Below are positions 54,001-59,697 of a DNA stretch of 61,937 nt, in pieces. This DNA is from an uncultured Clostridium sp. GTDB lineage: Bacteria > Bacillota > Clostridia > TANB77 > CAG-508. The stretch spans positions 1 through 61,937 of the forward strand of contig CAKNJL010000006.1 in assembly GCA_930982035.1 (NCBI GenBank), in the 5' to 3' direction. The stretch's first letter is position 1. Each line of letters begins with the position of its first letter. Below the pieces are notes generated by a model, which made no database searches, was not told where the DNA came from, and saw only the letters and a program-made list of their open reading frames with translations. Position numbers and translations under genes: made by a program.

Positions 54001-55297
54001 TTATTCCATAACTACAACTACTTGATATCTCACTTGTTACTGTTCCATCTTCTGCAACTACTGATTCTCTCGTTATCGTAAATGTTCTTGTTTCTGCATC
54101 ATAATTAAACACACCATTACTCCCTGTATATTCTACACTTGTTGGTGCATATCCATTTAATTCTGGTATCTCTCCTTCTACTTGGTTTTTACTTAAAATT
54201 AATGCATTATTTGTTTCTTCTGTATACACTGTAAAGTCTAGGTTAACTACTCCATTTTCTTCATCTATTGCATTTTCTATATTTTTTGTTTGGTTCGTTG
54301 TATATATATTTGCTTTTGTTGTTCCATACCAATCTATATTGAATTCTACTGTTTTTGATATTTCTTTTTCTTCTCCTGCTCCATTTACATATGTTCCTGT
54401 TAGAGTTACACTATTTACTTTGCTATAGTTGTTTATATTATTTCCTATTGCTTCTGCTTTTCTTGAGTTATATGAATAATCCCCACTTCTGACAACTCCT
54501 GTTAGTAATTTTTGGGTTCCATTTGCTAAATCATTAAATTCTATTGTTTTTATATTATTTCCTATGTAATTGTCCTTTAGCTCATCATCTTTTGGTAAGG
54601 CTGTTTGTAGGTAAAAGTTTTCTCCATTTATCTCTATTTTTGCATTTTTTAGGTATCCTTCTGTTTGTACATTTAATTCCATGTACAATGTATCTTCTTT
54701 CCCGATTTCTTTACTTGTTCCTCTTATACTTTCTGTATATCCATCTCCATTTAGGTCACGCAAAAAGAATGCATCAAAGTTGACTGCTCCATTTGTATTT
54801 TCTACTACTTCGTCTCCTTCTTGCACTTGCTCATAATTCATCGCCCTTCTATTTTCTGCACTCATTGCATTTATTCTGTTTTGCTCTTTTACTACTTGGC
54901 CTGCTATTATGGCTACTACGGCAAATAAAACAATTGTTATTGTTCCTACAATTGTTTTCATTCGGTTCTCTTTTACTTTGTTTACTAAGCCTTTTGCTCT
55001 TTCTTTTATGCTTACCTTTTCTTTTGTCACATTTTCCTTTTTATCTTTTGAGCTTATTTTTTGCTTATTATTTTTATCAGGATTAATGTTTTGGTTTGTT
55101 AACTCATTCTTGCCTGTTAAACCTCTTGATTTTAAAACTTTTTCTTTACTTGCTTTTTGCTTGGTTATTTTTTCAATTTTTGCTTTCTGCTTTTTCTCTT
55201 TTTCTGAGTTAACCACTTTCATTTCTTTGTCTGAGTCAGCTTTTTTGTCCCTTTCGTTTTTGAATTTACCTACAATACCTTTCCACTTGTCTTTCAT
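39086..55297 (-). CDS. Giant (5403-aa) cell-surface protein with propeller, SpaA, Cna_B and MucBP repeats
   Basis: One intact 16.2-kb frame with AAGGAGGA at its start. Order: Lys-rich cytoplasmic head (1-113), membrane segment (about 116-136), beta-rich adhesin-like part (140-1065), about four SpaA-type domains (1065-1550), fourteen repeats of about 64 aa in two sets of seven (1560-2455), further SpaA/MucBP-type domains (2470-3130), six diverged propeller-like repeats (3140-3515), a MucBP- and a DUF11-like domain, six Cna_B domains (3750-4470), ten MucBP-type repeats (4480-5200), a DUF11-like domain and a C-terminal membrane segment with KKKEK tail. No LPXTG is seen; LTIATG precedes the last helix. 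It is probably an adhesin or long stalk; SpaA and Cna_B folds often form isopeptide bonds. Both ends look membrane-held, unless the first helix is cleaved. Repeats this similar can change number by recombination. Confidence 0.9.
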   Translation of the reverse strand: MKDKWKGIVGKFKNERDKKADSDKEMKVVNSEKEKKQKAKIEKITKQKASKEKVLKSRGLTGKNELTNQNINPDKNNKQKISSKDKKENVTKEKVSIKERAKGLVNKVKENRMKTIVGTITIVLFAVVAIIAGQVVKEQNRINAMSAENRRAMNYEQVQEGDEVVENTNGAVNFDAFFLRDLNGDGYTESIRGTSKEIGKEDTLYMELNVQTEGYLKNAKIEINGENFYLQTALPKDDELKDNYIGNNIKTIEFNDLANGTQKLLTGVVRSGDYSYNSRKAEAIGNNINNYSKVNSVTLTGTYVNGAGEEKEISKTVEFNIDWYGTTKANIYTTNQTKNIENAIDEENGVVNLDFTVYTEETNNALILSKNQVEGEIPELNGYAPTSVEYTGSNGVFNYDAETRTFTITRESVVAEDGTVTSEISSSCSYGIKVTYPIDAYYELGTETVTLKVPVKTYYEGYNNPNEEFTNPYKSNIASATIVANYQKPSGTVARFEVTVGKYISNPSYRYIVSKQKPLNIYNGISENETEDEYLVKWYATTGSSGTGNIIMKETKDGETQKTDEFIKTDSSTESMEEVTSFTGIYFSNPENILGEEGEIKVYDEDTGNLLVTFNKDNWNKYSSSNPYKYEIPVKHIRVETSEVKSNQNMYVYNIKTLDDEQITTKYTREQFDNLQYIKSTLAGYIGGAYINTDTHQANYEAPVSIANISISNNTLSTQSTEKNAKITIQTQANASYNQVKWQNGTFLVKIPDEILTTEINEVTISNNVQLTSYELIENENGTFIKINTQNDTPQTYTITIDVDLSPDPRIATTTKQLELYATNEVGSDYYYKTADIYDVNNNLNTEEMVNKTSTSISLVSPNSLLTNQTATNYDEKGSTVVSPEIADIKPVYAVVDQEVEEQTVDIGVQIKNNYASTISEIQILGKIPFEGNTYVLSGGDLGSTFTTKMENTGIQIPAELAQIAKVYYSENETPDKELSKEENGWKIADQVENWDNIKTFLIDLGDYVMPTGKEFVFNYTVKIPNGLEFNQVSYSHHGVYFCLDTDQGKYRTQTEPNRIGFRIAEKYNLELTKYQTGKDKLVPGATYSITEITTNEGGEETRGESKTAVTNAQGILTINNLYAEKEYEIQEIKTPDDYELNSEIIRFIGHVDEEGTLTIEKKQGTTKGEIQVEKQEGQDYKVKIQVEDEAKATLKVTKKEQGTENLIQGARFKLTGYNLNENGRNLTTNANGEITFSGLSVNQEYTLQEVKAEGYYLANPIKFKIVNNDGNYTVEKIEDENATGEIKEQTITEEDSIPTISITIEDEKIPTYDLQLIKIKKTTESTVSDDELIAKAETALADTQVEYLEGAKFKLYKGTEEIGEYTTDSTGTVTIPGLYQYVSEKDVDQTYTLKEVLAPAGYAKVKDITFKVQEVDGILVLKEINEYGEENDSTRYTAEGNTIKLTIEDSPSFKLIKKDAETQTTIPNIKFAIYNVDNGEVPATDSKGEIIGTKETINGKEYYTVTTNENGEITADLPEGLYKAVEVQAPEQYDISNSIYYFGIGASREAPTTMGEAQATGIGGSSSDEITSIAPTSDGGYIAVGYFESDEIQVGDYTLTNSGKEDGMLIKYSREGEVEWTRSVGGSDYDQIVSVAPTNDEGIIVGGYFESDEIQVGDYTLTNSGKEDGMLIKYSREGDVEWARSVGGSNSEDIQSVVATSDGGYIAGGNFRSSSIQVGDYILTNNSSSIGYSDGMIIKYSREGAVEWVKSVGGNGVDYIYSISSTDDGGYIAGGNFRSSSIQVGDYILTNNSSSIDYPDGMIIKYSREGDVEWAKSVGGSDEDSIQSVARTSDGGIIAGGYFEGSSIQVGDYTLTNNSSFTSYSEGMIIKYSAEGEVEWVRSVGGKDHEYINSVAETSDGGLIAGGYFEDNIQVGDYALTNNGSNDGMIIKYSAEGEVEWARSVGGEDYDEIISVAETNDGGLIAGGHFGSDKIQVGEYTLMNSGSYDGMIIKFEEKELVNVDVTKAEGIGGDDGDYINSVAETSDGGYIVGGAFKSDEIQMGEHILTNSSNESYYGYDGMIIKYNTEGVIEWARSVGGSEGDYIESVAVTSDGGVIAGGYFESSSIRVGEYTLTNSGGYDGMIIKYSAEGEVEWAKRVGGSSEEQITALTLTSDEGVIAGGYFKGASIQVGEYTLTNNYNSDEYDYYSDGMMIKYSAKGEVEWARNVGGNNNDQITTVISTIDEGYIVGGYFESDEIQVGKYILTNSGKEDGMLIKYSSNGIVEWARSVGGSDDDYIESVELTSDGGTIVGGYFHSNKIQIGDYIFTKSGYKTISGGMIIKYDKEGAVKWAETIKGNSSVEIQGVMGTNDGGYIAGGYFKGASIQVGEYTLTNSGKEEGMLIKYSREGEVEWARRVGESGNEQITAVTSTSDGGVIAGGYFDSSTIEEGRFNLKNKGYDDGLLLKFQPNTGVSEIQELTVENTRKEFKITTDVQQKDGIKGGTISGEDENSYEIVKYGETSTKEIKMTPEENYEIIGITVNGKEYPFEEDADGTYTMPPFENMLEDKHIVVTFALKDNKLTINKVDSTTKEPLQGATFEIKQMEVGEEGYITEITTNSEGQGIVQIPFGKYQITEIKAPEGYELNEAPIEIEFRADGDKHEITIENSEKAKVIVHHYLKDNNGEYTTTKVAEDEILEGKGGEEYKTNPKLDLEKYELEKDENGQYVIPENATGKYTSETTEVTYYYEEKEIPLTVYYYIEGTTEQVPLKDGTVAEDIEVKGKENETYNTEEISSEKLDERYELIAIPENASGVYTGEEVIVIYYYRLKEKPLTIIKANEAGEVLANAVFDIVDKVTNQTRQVITNEEGKAKIDLQCKEYIIKEIKAPEGYKLNKKDINITIDVNKDNILTIQNENINYYNFEINKIDAESKEPLSGVEFELKYITQYGEEKAEKYVTDSNGKILLENLEDEIVYTLKETNVPKGYLQNTEEIQFVIHYVDGKYEVEILKENLTDIAIEGNTIKANIENKPSLKIVKQDNHGNPIQGVKFTITNEQGQEVTDGFGNPVGEVEEINGEQLKVLTTNENGVIAENLLPGKYILTEVQTPSKYILPEENERTQTIEITQLGYERTYVEQTELLPINFENISNVIDSNVLESELRNTDITADGKIILATGLLGNTIITGENTVTGEEINLNVTGEENAINIIFTPEGKVEKIIKIESEENSASVSTNILSMLNGDNVTLGMYMGTIRIPAENTISGQEFILTSNRGISQFIVVYNEEGKVKILKDISYLGIELNNFSDITLKCINNQITIIYPYSEDTLTIPAEEAEQQQEINVNNEMGYMIANLNEDLKITSIYAMKNTYAKFEQETMEPLSTGENIIGGYNDSGSIIFTEDETVAGETIELDNSGDGIIAKYNQEGKVEWAKKLGSQAEYGGYNKITEVSDGYIAIAYYQGNIVIPKEETEYGEEIKVEGSEEQDKLVLIKYTEEGKVEWITNIDENMDIDNNTLIKETEEGYSIIDTNNMLVAKYQKIYEQPIAKEQAIVTIQNKLGQGNVIVHHYKENTTESLSADQTITGEIDSAYETQPATDIPVNYELVSMPDNATGTIKEGTTEVIYYYKLKEPNITEQTIEKESSTEKITLPDQAIDYNINYTAKVDNYIGNATVTIVDTLPYEIDLEKSNIANGSYDSEEKTITWTEEIGDIDTFVNGEKEINITKEISLVYKDIDVTQAKVENTVTGTINLETPQKEEKVEDTKEIPTEYTTQITVNKIWNDNETQAGRRPESIIIVVKNGDQEVKTQEITKANMVEGTTNQWSTVIEGLQKYDENGNEIQYTVEEREKTEGDLKFYEVEENNVAVQDKQATIRNNFKTPDDVINVTVRKIWNDNNDANGKRPESIKIQLLANGEFSKEQTIDEEISENDAPNIWEYTFVDLAKYDENGQEIQYTVQEQEVNKDDLKFYETTEPTGDMVNGYEITNTFTVPNETIELKVNKEWRDNETQAKRRPGTIVINVKAENADNNDPEAVIDTYELNTKTETSHTFKGLPKYNSKGEEIEYKVEEKEKNADDLKFYETTIGEIANVEENKKEVTIINTFERPKDLTEITVTKVWNDKNNEAGKRPESIKLQLKNGNNMIKEQEVNVSNVDVVTGEQEEAIIEQINNNVTGSGTELLRAEEVEVWQYTFTEVDKYDDNGQEIVYTADETEVNSNDLEFYNKEIKGLTVINTFTQDTTKVNVPVTKIWEDNEIQAQRRPESVIIVLKANGAEVDRYELSTKDEIIETEPVNNSTENSNINKNNMQESIGVNNETKANGNTSNTWGYVFKDLPKYDEYNNIINYTVEEKEKTPRDLKFYTSKVEGTTITNTFTRPTDTISIEVSKKWEDQEDKYKKRPVSIRLQVKTIGENGTEPNSNENNTNEIVVKSAVVTKEQNWTYTFTKLDKYDENGQEITYTVDEQEVMENDLYYYGKEVGEVIDKAGETNVKEAEITNTMNKTPSTVVVKYVDKNTGKEITDEKTKEGIIGDPYDVTEDVKEIPGYTLVEEPAEKTGIYTSEPQEKIYYYAKNTKVTVKYLEQDETPNDIADNKVLAQEKTMLGYEGENYSTFAEDIEGYTLVETTNNTSGVMQREEIVVIYYYAPNTNVVVKYLEKDNTPEDNTDNKVLEPERTIEGYVGKEYKTIKEDIPGYTFIESTENTEGAMTKDPIEVIYYYAQNTKVIVKYLEKDDTPEDNTDNQVLAKEEVIEGYEGKEYETEQKTIDNYTFVESTNNTKGNMTKETIEVIYYYAQNTKAKVQHIDRETGKILKEETKNGKVGDIFETQAEDFEGYVLVGSPEEPNIVMDKTGEQVVKYYYAHVSAGVIEKHIDDITGELLYSEEHKGNEGDYYNIPSKTFEGYDLVTEDSEGNSKLPTNAEGNMTQNLIEVKYYYIKKAKVIVKYLEQDNTPEDLTDNLVLEDEETIEGHENDDYTTTAKDIKGYNLVETPENATGKMEITKNPDGTYNTEIIVVYYYKKQAGGVIENHIDIHTNKKLAVEEHEGNVGDEYNIPARGFEGYDLVAVDEEGNNMLPTNAKGQMTEEVIEVNYYYEKQAKVKVEYIDKETGNKLDEEEIQGHVGDSYETEEKQFEGYDLVEKPSNSKGEMEEEEIIVKYYYERKAEVEVKYLEKGTDYEVSPTETIEGHVGDKYETEQKEIPYYKFVEKTENYKGEMEKDKITVIYYYEKQLFNLSVDKWVENVNVNGISQGTQSITTKDQLYKVDIHRSKTETADIKITYKIRITNKGEIEGTAGEIVEVIPAGYSFNQEDNSIYWENKNGTLTTDALKDEMIQPGQYKEIEIVLRWEKGENNFGQKDNLVILSNLDNPAGYEDVNKEDNSSSSSMLLTIATGLDRNDRIVIIGIVQIVLAISIGLLLSYKKKEKNSK
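39690..41860 (-). repeat. Ten tandem MucBP-type repeats in the giant protein
   Basis: Each unit of about 70 aa starts with (V/A)xVKY(L/I)(E/D) and closes with VIYYYxx. Units alternate between KYLEKDNTPED and HIDxxTG types. MucBP domains bind mucin or act as a stalk; here they form the membrane-proximal part. Confidence 0.8.
41870..44055 (-). repeat. Six tandem Cna_B-type domains in the giant protein
   Basis: Each has K(I/V/E/K)W(N/E/R)D ... (R/K)RP(E/G/V)S near the start and KYDENGxEIxYTVxE ... LKFYE ... NTF towards the end, the collagen-adhesin B-type fold. Near-identical boundaries suggest internal duplication. Confidence 0.8.
44740..45870 (-). repeat. Six diverged propeller-like repeats in the giant protein
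   Basis: Units of about 62 aa end in (E)GKVE(W/K)xxxI and resemble the earlier propeller repeats (GENIIGGYNDSGSIIF ... GIIAKYNQEGKVEW), but with low mutual identity. They may form a third propeller of six or seven blades. Confidence 0.55.
47940..50615 (-). repeat. Fourteen near-identical 64-aa repeats, split 7+7, in the giant protein
   Basis: Consensus GGSDxDxIxSVAxTSDGG and then (Y/V)IAGGYFxSxxIQVGDY, followed by TLTNSG..DGMIIKYSxEGEVEWARSVGG. After the seventh unit the ending changes to KFEEKELVNVDVTKAEGIGG, and seven more units follow. Seven per set is the commonest blade number of beta-propellers. Long stretches are nearly identical at DNA level. Confidence 0.75.
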
Positions 55298-55329
55298 AGT
55301 GTTTCCTCCTTATTTTTGCAATTTATATT

Positions 55330-55389
55330 TTCAATTCATAGCGTGAAAATCCATCTTGGAGCAAATGCTTTTTCACACCATTCATTGAA
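55330..55389 (-). promoter_or_regulatory. Structured leader upstream of the giant gene
   Basis: On the minus strand TTCAAT (55384-55389) pairs with ATTGAA (55330-55335), GTGTGAAAA (55370-55378) with TTTTCACGC (55341-55349, one G-U), and AGCA with TGCT (55360-55369) inside. It lies within about 35 nt of the start codon, so it could control translation. No known riboswitch was recognised. Confidence 0.45.
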
Positions 55390-55747
55390 ATTTTTAATTA
55401 CAATTACTGTCTTTATTTATGCTAATTGTATATATTAATATTATTATATTAGCTTTTTTATATAAGTTAAATGGTAGTTTTTTCCTTATTTTAGAGGTTT
55501 TTTATACTCTTGTACGGATAGACTTTTTTCGACTTTTTTACACAAATATTTCTTTTTCTTGTCTTTTTTGTTACATTTTTTTATTTTTACTCTATAAAAT
55601 CTTTCCTTTTCATATTTCCGTAGTAATTTATTAATTATCTTGTTTTTTTATAAATTTAATTATTTCCTTTTCAAATTCTACACAAGCAAATTTTGTATAT
55701 AATTTTTTAATTATTAAAATAATATATTTGGTTTTTACTTTGAGCTT
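55390..55747. other. AT-rich intergenic DNA upstream of the giant gene
   Basis: No gene was recognised here. The promoter of the giant gene must lie here, but I could not pick one pair of boxes with confidence. Confidence 0.4.
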
Positions 55748-55800
55748 GCAACCATTGAAGTGGAGCGACTTCTAAAAATAACTTTCTTATTGCATAACAA
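55748..55800 (+). repeat. Interspersed repeat, copy 3
   Basis: Starts GCAACCATTGAAGTGGAGCG and ends AACTTTCTTATTGCATAACA. It is shorter than copies 1 and 2 by about 11 nt in the middle and is followed by a large hairpin. Confidence 0.5.
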
Positions 55801-55807
55801 AAGAAAG

Positions 55808-55860
55808 ACAGATCGCTTTTTATATGCGATTTATTAACACATACAAAAAGCGACCTGTCC
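55808..55860. terminator. Long stem-loop after the ComEA-like gene
   Basis: A 15-bp stem with one mismatch (55808-55822 with 55846-55860) and a 23-nt loop. It lies 28 bp beyond the ComEA-like stop on the minus strand. Its outer words (AGACAG ... CTGTC, and CTAACTGTCTC just outside) recall the stem after copy 2 of the interspersed repeat. Confidence 0.6.
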
Positions 55861-55887
55861 CTAACTGTCTCCTATTTCTAGTAGTTT

Positions 55888-56571
55888 TTATATGCAAATT
55901 AATTCTTTTATGTTTTCAAATTTTGCATCTCCTATTCCACTTACTTCTTTTATTTCTTCAATTGATTCAAATTTTCCATTTTCTTTTCGATAACTTATAA
56001 TTTTACTAGAAGTTGCTGGACCTATTCCTGGCAATGTTTCCAATTCTGTTTGACTTGCTGTATTGATATTCACTTTGCCTGTTGTAGTTTTCTCACCAAT
56101 ATTTTTGCCACTTTCATTTTCTTGTGTATCTACAACTCCACTTGATGATGTAATATATTTGGAGGTTTCATCCCCTGTACTTTCTTGTACTTCTTCACTT
56201 TCCTCTTCTCCTATTTTAGGTATATATATTTTCATTCCATCTTCTAACTTAAAAGCTAAATTTATCTTTTTTGTGTCTGCATTTTCTGCTAATCCTTCTG
56301 CTTTATCGATTGCATCTGAAATTCTGCTATCAGCTTCCAATTCTACAATTCCTTCTTTATTAACTGCACCTGATACATGTACAACAATTTTCTGCTTCTC
56401 CTCTTCTTTAACCTCTTCTGTTTCTTTTTCTGTTGTATTTTCGACTTTCAATTCTTCTGACGAAATGAAAGTTGATTTATCTTTTGTATAGATATAATAT
56501 AAAAAGGCAATTATAATAATTGATAAAATAACTACTATAATTATTTTTTGTTTTTTATTAAATTCATACAT
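55888..56571 (-). CDS. ComEA-like DNA-binding protein
   Basis: 227 aa. One N-terminal membrane segment (about 9-29), an acidic linker, an SLBB-like domain (IVVHVSGAVNKEGIVEL ... LEDGMKIYIP), a Ser/Thr/Glu-rich spacer, and a C-terminal double helix-hairpin-helix domain (VNINTASQTELETLPGIGP, ...VSGIGDAKFENIKEL). This is the ComEA architecture, the outer DNA receptor for natural transformation in Gram-positive bacteria. No comEC is visible in the window, so competence cannot be concluded. The start lacks an obvious strong ribosome site. Confidence 0.9.
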   Translation of the reverse strand: MYEFNKKQKIIIVVILSIIIIAFLYYIYTKDKSTFISSEELKVENTTEKETEEVKEEEKQKIVVHVSGAVNKEGIVELEADSRISDAIDKAEGLAENADTKKINLAFKLEDGMKIYIPKIGEEESEEVQESTGDETSKYITSSSGVVDTQENESGKNIGEKTTTGKVNINTASQTELETLPGIGPATSSKIISYRKENGKFESIEEIKEVSGIGDAKFENIKELICI

Positions 56572-56829
56572 AATCTTTTATGATATTTATTATAATTAAA
56601 TGTTACTATTTATGACTTCAAATTAGTAAATATATTTTTGTACACTATTTGACTGTCAATTATAACAATTAAATATCATATCCTCCTTTCTTAAAAATTT
56701 GCAATTCCAGTTAATTACTTAATTAAATTCAAAAATTTTTTGTTGCGGATTTATTGCAAAAAAATTTGCAAAATTCGACAAAATGCTATATATTATTTAT
56801 ATAACTTAATAATTATTAGGAGTCTCAAA

Positions 56830-58071
56830 ATGAAAATAAGTATTAAAAAATTTTTAGTATTATCAATTTTATTAATAACATTATTGTTAAATAATTTTAA
56901 TATTGTATATGCAGAAACTATAAGTGAACCAGAGATAACTTCTCGTTCTGCAATATTAATTGATAACAAAACTGGTCAAGTTTTATATAATAAAAATGCA
57001 GATGAGAAGATGTTTCCTGCCAGCACAACTAAAATATTAACAGCCATAATTGTACTAGAAAATTGTGATTTAAATGAGACTGTAACTGCAAGTTATGATG
57101 CTGTTTCAAATATTCCAGAAGGTTATGTTACAGCAGAAATCCAAGGTGAAGAGCAATTCACAGTTGAGCAATTATTAGAAATGTTATTAGTTCTTTCTGC
57201 AAATGATTCTGCAAATGTATTAGCTGAATATGTTGGTGGTTCTATAGATAGCTTTGTTTCTATGATGAATACTAAAGCAAACGAACTTGGTTTAACCAAC
57301 TCTCATTTTACAAATCCATATGGTTTGCAAAACGAAAATCATTATTCAACTGCACATGATTTAGCTATTATTATGCAACATTGTTTAGAAAATGAAGATT
57401 TTAGAAGAATTGCTGGTAGTGTTTCATGCTCTATACCCGCGACAAATAAATCTGGGGTCAGGTCATATACTTCTACTAACCAGCTTATACTTCCTGACAA
57501 TCCAAACTATTATAGCTATGTAACTGTTGGAAAAACTGGATTTACTACAGAAGCTGGACATTGTTTAGTTTCATGTGCATATAAAAATGACCTTGAACTT
57601 ATTTGTGTAATTTTAGGTGGTTCAATTGTAAATGGAGTTTCTACAAGATTTCCAGAAACTAAAGCTTTATATGAATATGGATTTAATAATTTTTCTTTGA
57701 AAAATATAGCAAATCCTGGAGATGTTATTACAGAAATTGAAGTATCAAATGGTAGTCCAGATACAAAATCATTAGATTTAGCTTTTACTGATAGTATTTA
57801 TGCTTTAGTAAAAAATTCGGACCTTAACACAAACTATACTCCTGAAATACAACTAAACTCTAATATATCTGCCCCAATTACTCAAGGTGATGTTCTTGGC
57901 AAAGTGATTTATAATATAGATGGAATTGAATATGAGTCTGATATAACTGCCACTCACAATGTAGAGACTTCTCAATTGTTACAATTTGTGCTAAATATTG
58001 GTGGAATGATAATTGTTTTACTAATTGTCTTTGAAATATTTTTCTCTACTAAAAAGAAAAGAAAAAAATAA
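56830..58071 (+). CDS. dacF: D-alanyl-D-alanine carboxypeptidase (DacF/PBP5-like)
   Basis: 413 aa from the ATG at 56830, which has TTAGGAG upstream; a start 30 codons earlier has no ribosome site. Signal peptide ending VYA-ET, then the serine-peptidase motifs STTK, SAN (in LSANDSAN) and KTG (in VGKTGF) of type-5 penicillin-binding proteins, a C-terminal beta domain, and a membrane anchor (LLQFVLNIGGMIIVLLIVFEIFF) with basic tail. It trims the terminal D-alanine of peptidoglycan stem peptides outside the cell. It is a plus-strand single gene with a terminator. Confidence 0.95.
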   Translation: MKISIKKFLVLSILLITLLLNNFNIVYAETISEPEITSRSAILIDNKTGQVLYNKNADEKMFPASTTKILTAIIVLENCDLNETVTASYDAVSNIPEGYVTAEIQGEEQFTVEQLLEMLLVLSANDSANVLAEYVGGSIDSFVSMMNTKANELGLTNSHFTNPYGLQNENHYSTAHDLAIIMQHCLENEDFRRIAGSVSCSIPATNKSGVRSYTSTNQLILPDNPNYYSYVTVGKTGFTTEAGHCLVSCAYKNDLELICVILGGSIVNGVSTRFPETKALYEYGFNNFSLKNIANPGDVITEIEVSNGSPDTKSLDLAFTDSIYALVKNSDLNTNYTPEIQLNSNISAPITQGDVLGKVIYNIDGIEYESDITATHNVETSQLLQFVLNIGGMIIVLLIVFEIFFSTKKKRKK

Positions 58072-58085
58072 TTTTATAAATTATA

Positions 58086-58125
58086 ATAGGGACATACAAT
58101 AATAATTTGTATGCCCCTATTTTTA
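58086..58125 (+). terminator. Terminator after dacF
   Basis: A 14-bp stem with one mismatch (58086-58099 with 58107-58120), then TTTTTATTTTA. Confidence 0.85.
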
Positions 58126-58176
58126 TTTTATGAAAATTTTTATGATAAGCTATTAAACTAAAATTTATATATTTTA

Positions 58177-59550
58177 CTAATATTCATAGTCTTTTCCAAT
58201 TATTACAGTTACATCAACTCTATTAGATGTTCCTGCATTACTATCAGAAACTGTTCCTGTCCCTATTGTTTGTTTTATGTCATTTATAATTGTATTAGAA
58301 ACTTGATTTTTATTTGCTATTACTGTTTTACTTGTAGCTGTTGTTGTACCTGTTCTTGAAACATTATATCCTTCATCTTTTAATTTTTCAACTACTTGTT
58401 GAAGTATTTTCCCATTACTTGTTCCATTCAATACTTCTATCTTTATATTTGAATTTGATGTTCCTGAACTTGAACTTGATGTTGCACTTGTATTACTTAT
58501 AGCATTAGTAGTATTTCCTGATATTGTATTATCATCTTGTGCTGTCAATTCTTCTGGGAAGAATAATTCTTTTATCATTTGTTTTGTTTCTTCTTCATCT
58601 ACAACAAAAATACTTACTCCATTAGTTTTAGATAAATCTGGTACCTCTCCTGGTAATGATTCTGTTAATAGATTTTCTGTACTGAATTCTACTGCATATG
58701 GTAAATAATCCTTTAATGCATTAAAATCTACATTTGTTATAAGGTTTCTACTAGCTATATCTAATATTGAACCTAATTTGGTTATATTACCTAATTTTGC
58801 TGTCTGTTGTACTACTGCAGTTAAAAATTCTCTTTGGTTTCTCATTCTTCCTATATCATTATCACCATAATCAGATGGGAATGTTGTACCATCATTATTT
58901 TTTCTAAACCTTAATAATTGTTCTGCTTTTTCTCCATCTATTTGTTGAACTCCTGCTTTTAGATGAATGTGTAAATCTTGTGTAGGATCATCATAATCCA
59001 TATCAATTGGAACATTATATTCTATTGGTCCAAGTGCATCTACCAATTCTATTAATGCTTCTGTTTGTACTATTGCATAATATTTTAAATCTAATCCTGT
59101 TAATTCATTTACAGCATTTACTGTTTTCATTGGGTCTTTTGTTAAATTGTATATTGCGTTTATCTTATCTGATGCTTTTGCCCTTTTTTGATTTGTTCCT
59201 GTAAATGAATCTCTTGGTACTGATACTAGCACAGCTCTTTGCGAATTAGGATTATATGATGCAATCATAATTGTATCTGTTAAAGATACTCCAGCTTGGT
59301 CTGTACTAACCCCCATTAGTAGTACTTGGAATTCTCCTAGATTTTTCTTTGTATTTTCATCATGTCCAACCACTGTTGCTAGCATTCCTGATAATCCTCC
59401 ACCATTTTTATATACTCTATATGCAAATACACTACCTGCAATTAGTATAATTAGAAACATTATTAATAGTACTTTTTTCCACATTTTCATTTTTTTCTTT
59501 GTTTTTTTATTTTTTGTTTTTTGGCTTTTGTTATTTCTATCTTTATTCAC
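58177..59550 (-). CDS. LytR-CpsA-Psr family glycopolymer transferase with LytR C-terminal domain
   Basis: 457 aa from a GTG start with AGGAGTGG upstream. A Lys-rich head, one membrane segment (about 25-45), and the LCP domain: LLMGVSTDQAGVSLTDTIMIAS, VSVPRDSF and RFRKNNDGTTFPSDYGDNDIGRMRNQREFL, which supply the arginines and aspartates that bind the pyrophosphate of polyprenyl donors. A Ser/Thr-rich linker leads to a LytR_C domain (IKIEVLNGTSNGKILQQVVEKL). LCP proteins attach teichoic acid, capsule or other glycopolymers to peptidoglycan at the outer face of the membrane. Confidence 0.93.
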   Translation of the reverse strand: MNKDRNNKSQKTKNKKTKKKMKMWKKVLLIMFLIILIAGSVFAYRVYKNGGGLSGMLATVVGHDENTKKNLGEFQVLLMGVSTDQAGVSLTDTIMIASYNPNSQRAVLVSVPRDSFTGTNQKRAKASDKINAIYNLTKDPMKTVNAVNELTGLDLKYYAIVQTEALIELVDALGPIEYNVPIDMDYDDPTQDLHIHLKAGVQQIDGEKAEQLLRFRKNNDGTTFPSDYGDNDIGRMRNQREFLTAVVQQTAKLGNITKLGSILDIASRNLITNVDFNALKDYLPYAVEFSTENLLTESLPGEVPDLSKTNGVSIFVVDEEETKQMIKELFFPEELTAQDDNTISGNTTNAISNTSATSSSSSGTSNSNIKIEVLNGTSNGKILQQVVEKLKDEGYNVSRTGTTTATSKTVIANKNQVSNTIINDIKQTIGTGTVSDSNAGTSNRVDVTVIIGKDYEY

Positions 59551-59697
59551 TTATAATCCACTCCTAAAAAATCATGTAACCAGTATAACAAAAATAAAAT
59601 CAAAAATCAACAAATCTAGACAAATTTTAAGAAATTGTATCATACTTCCGTTACTATTCACAATCGTATAGAATATATATTACTGTAAATAGTCTTA

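Noticed and set aside
39165..55346. Many long open frames on the plus strand opposite the giant gene, rich in Leu, Phe and Ser
   Set aside because: They are antisense to a repeat-rich gene of biased composition, lack ribosome sites and have low-complexity products; they are shadows.
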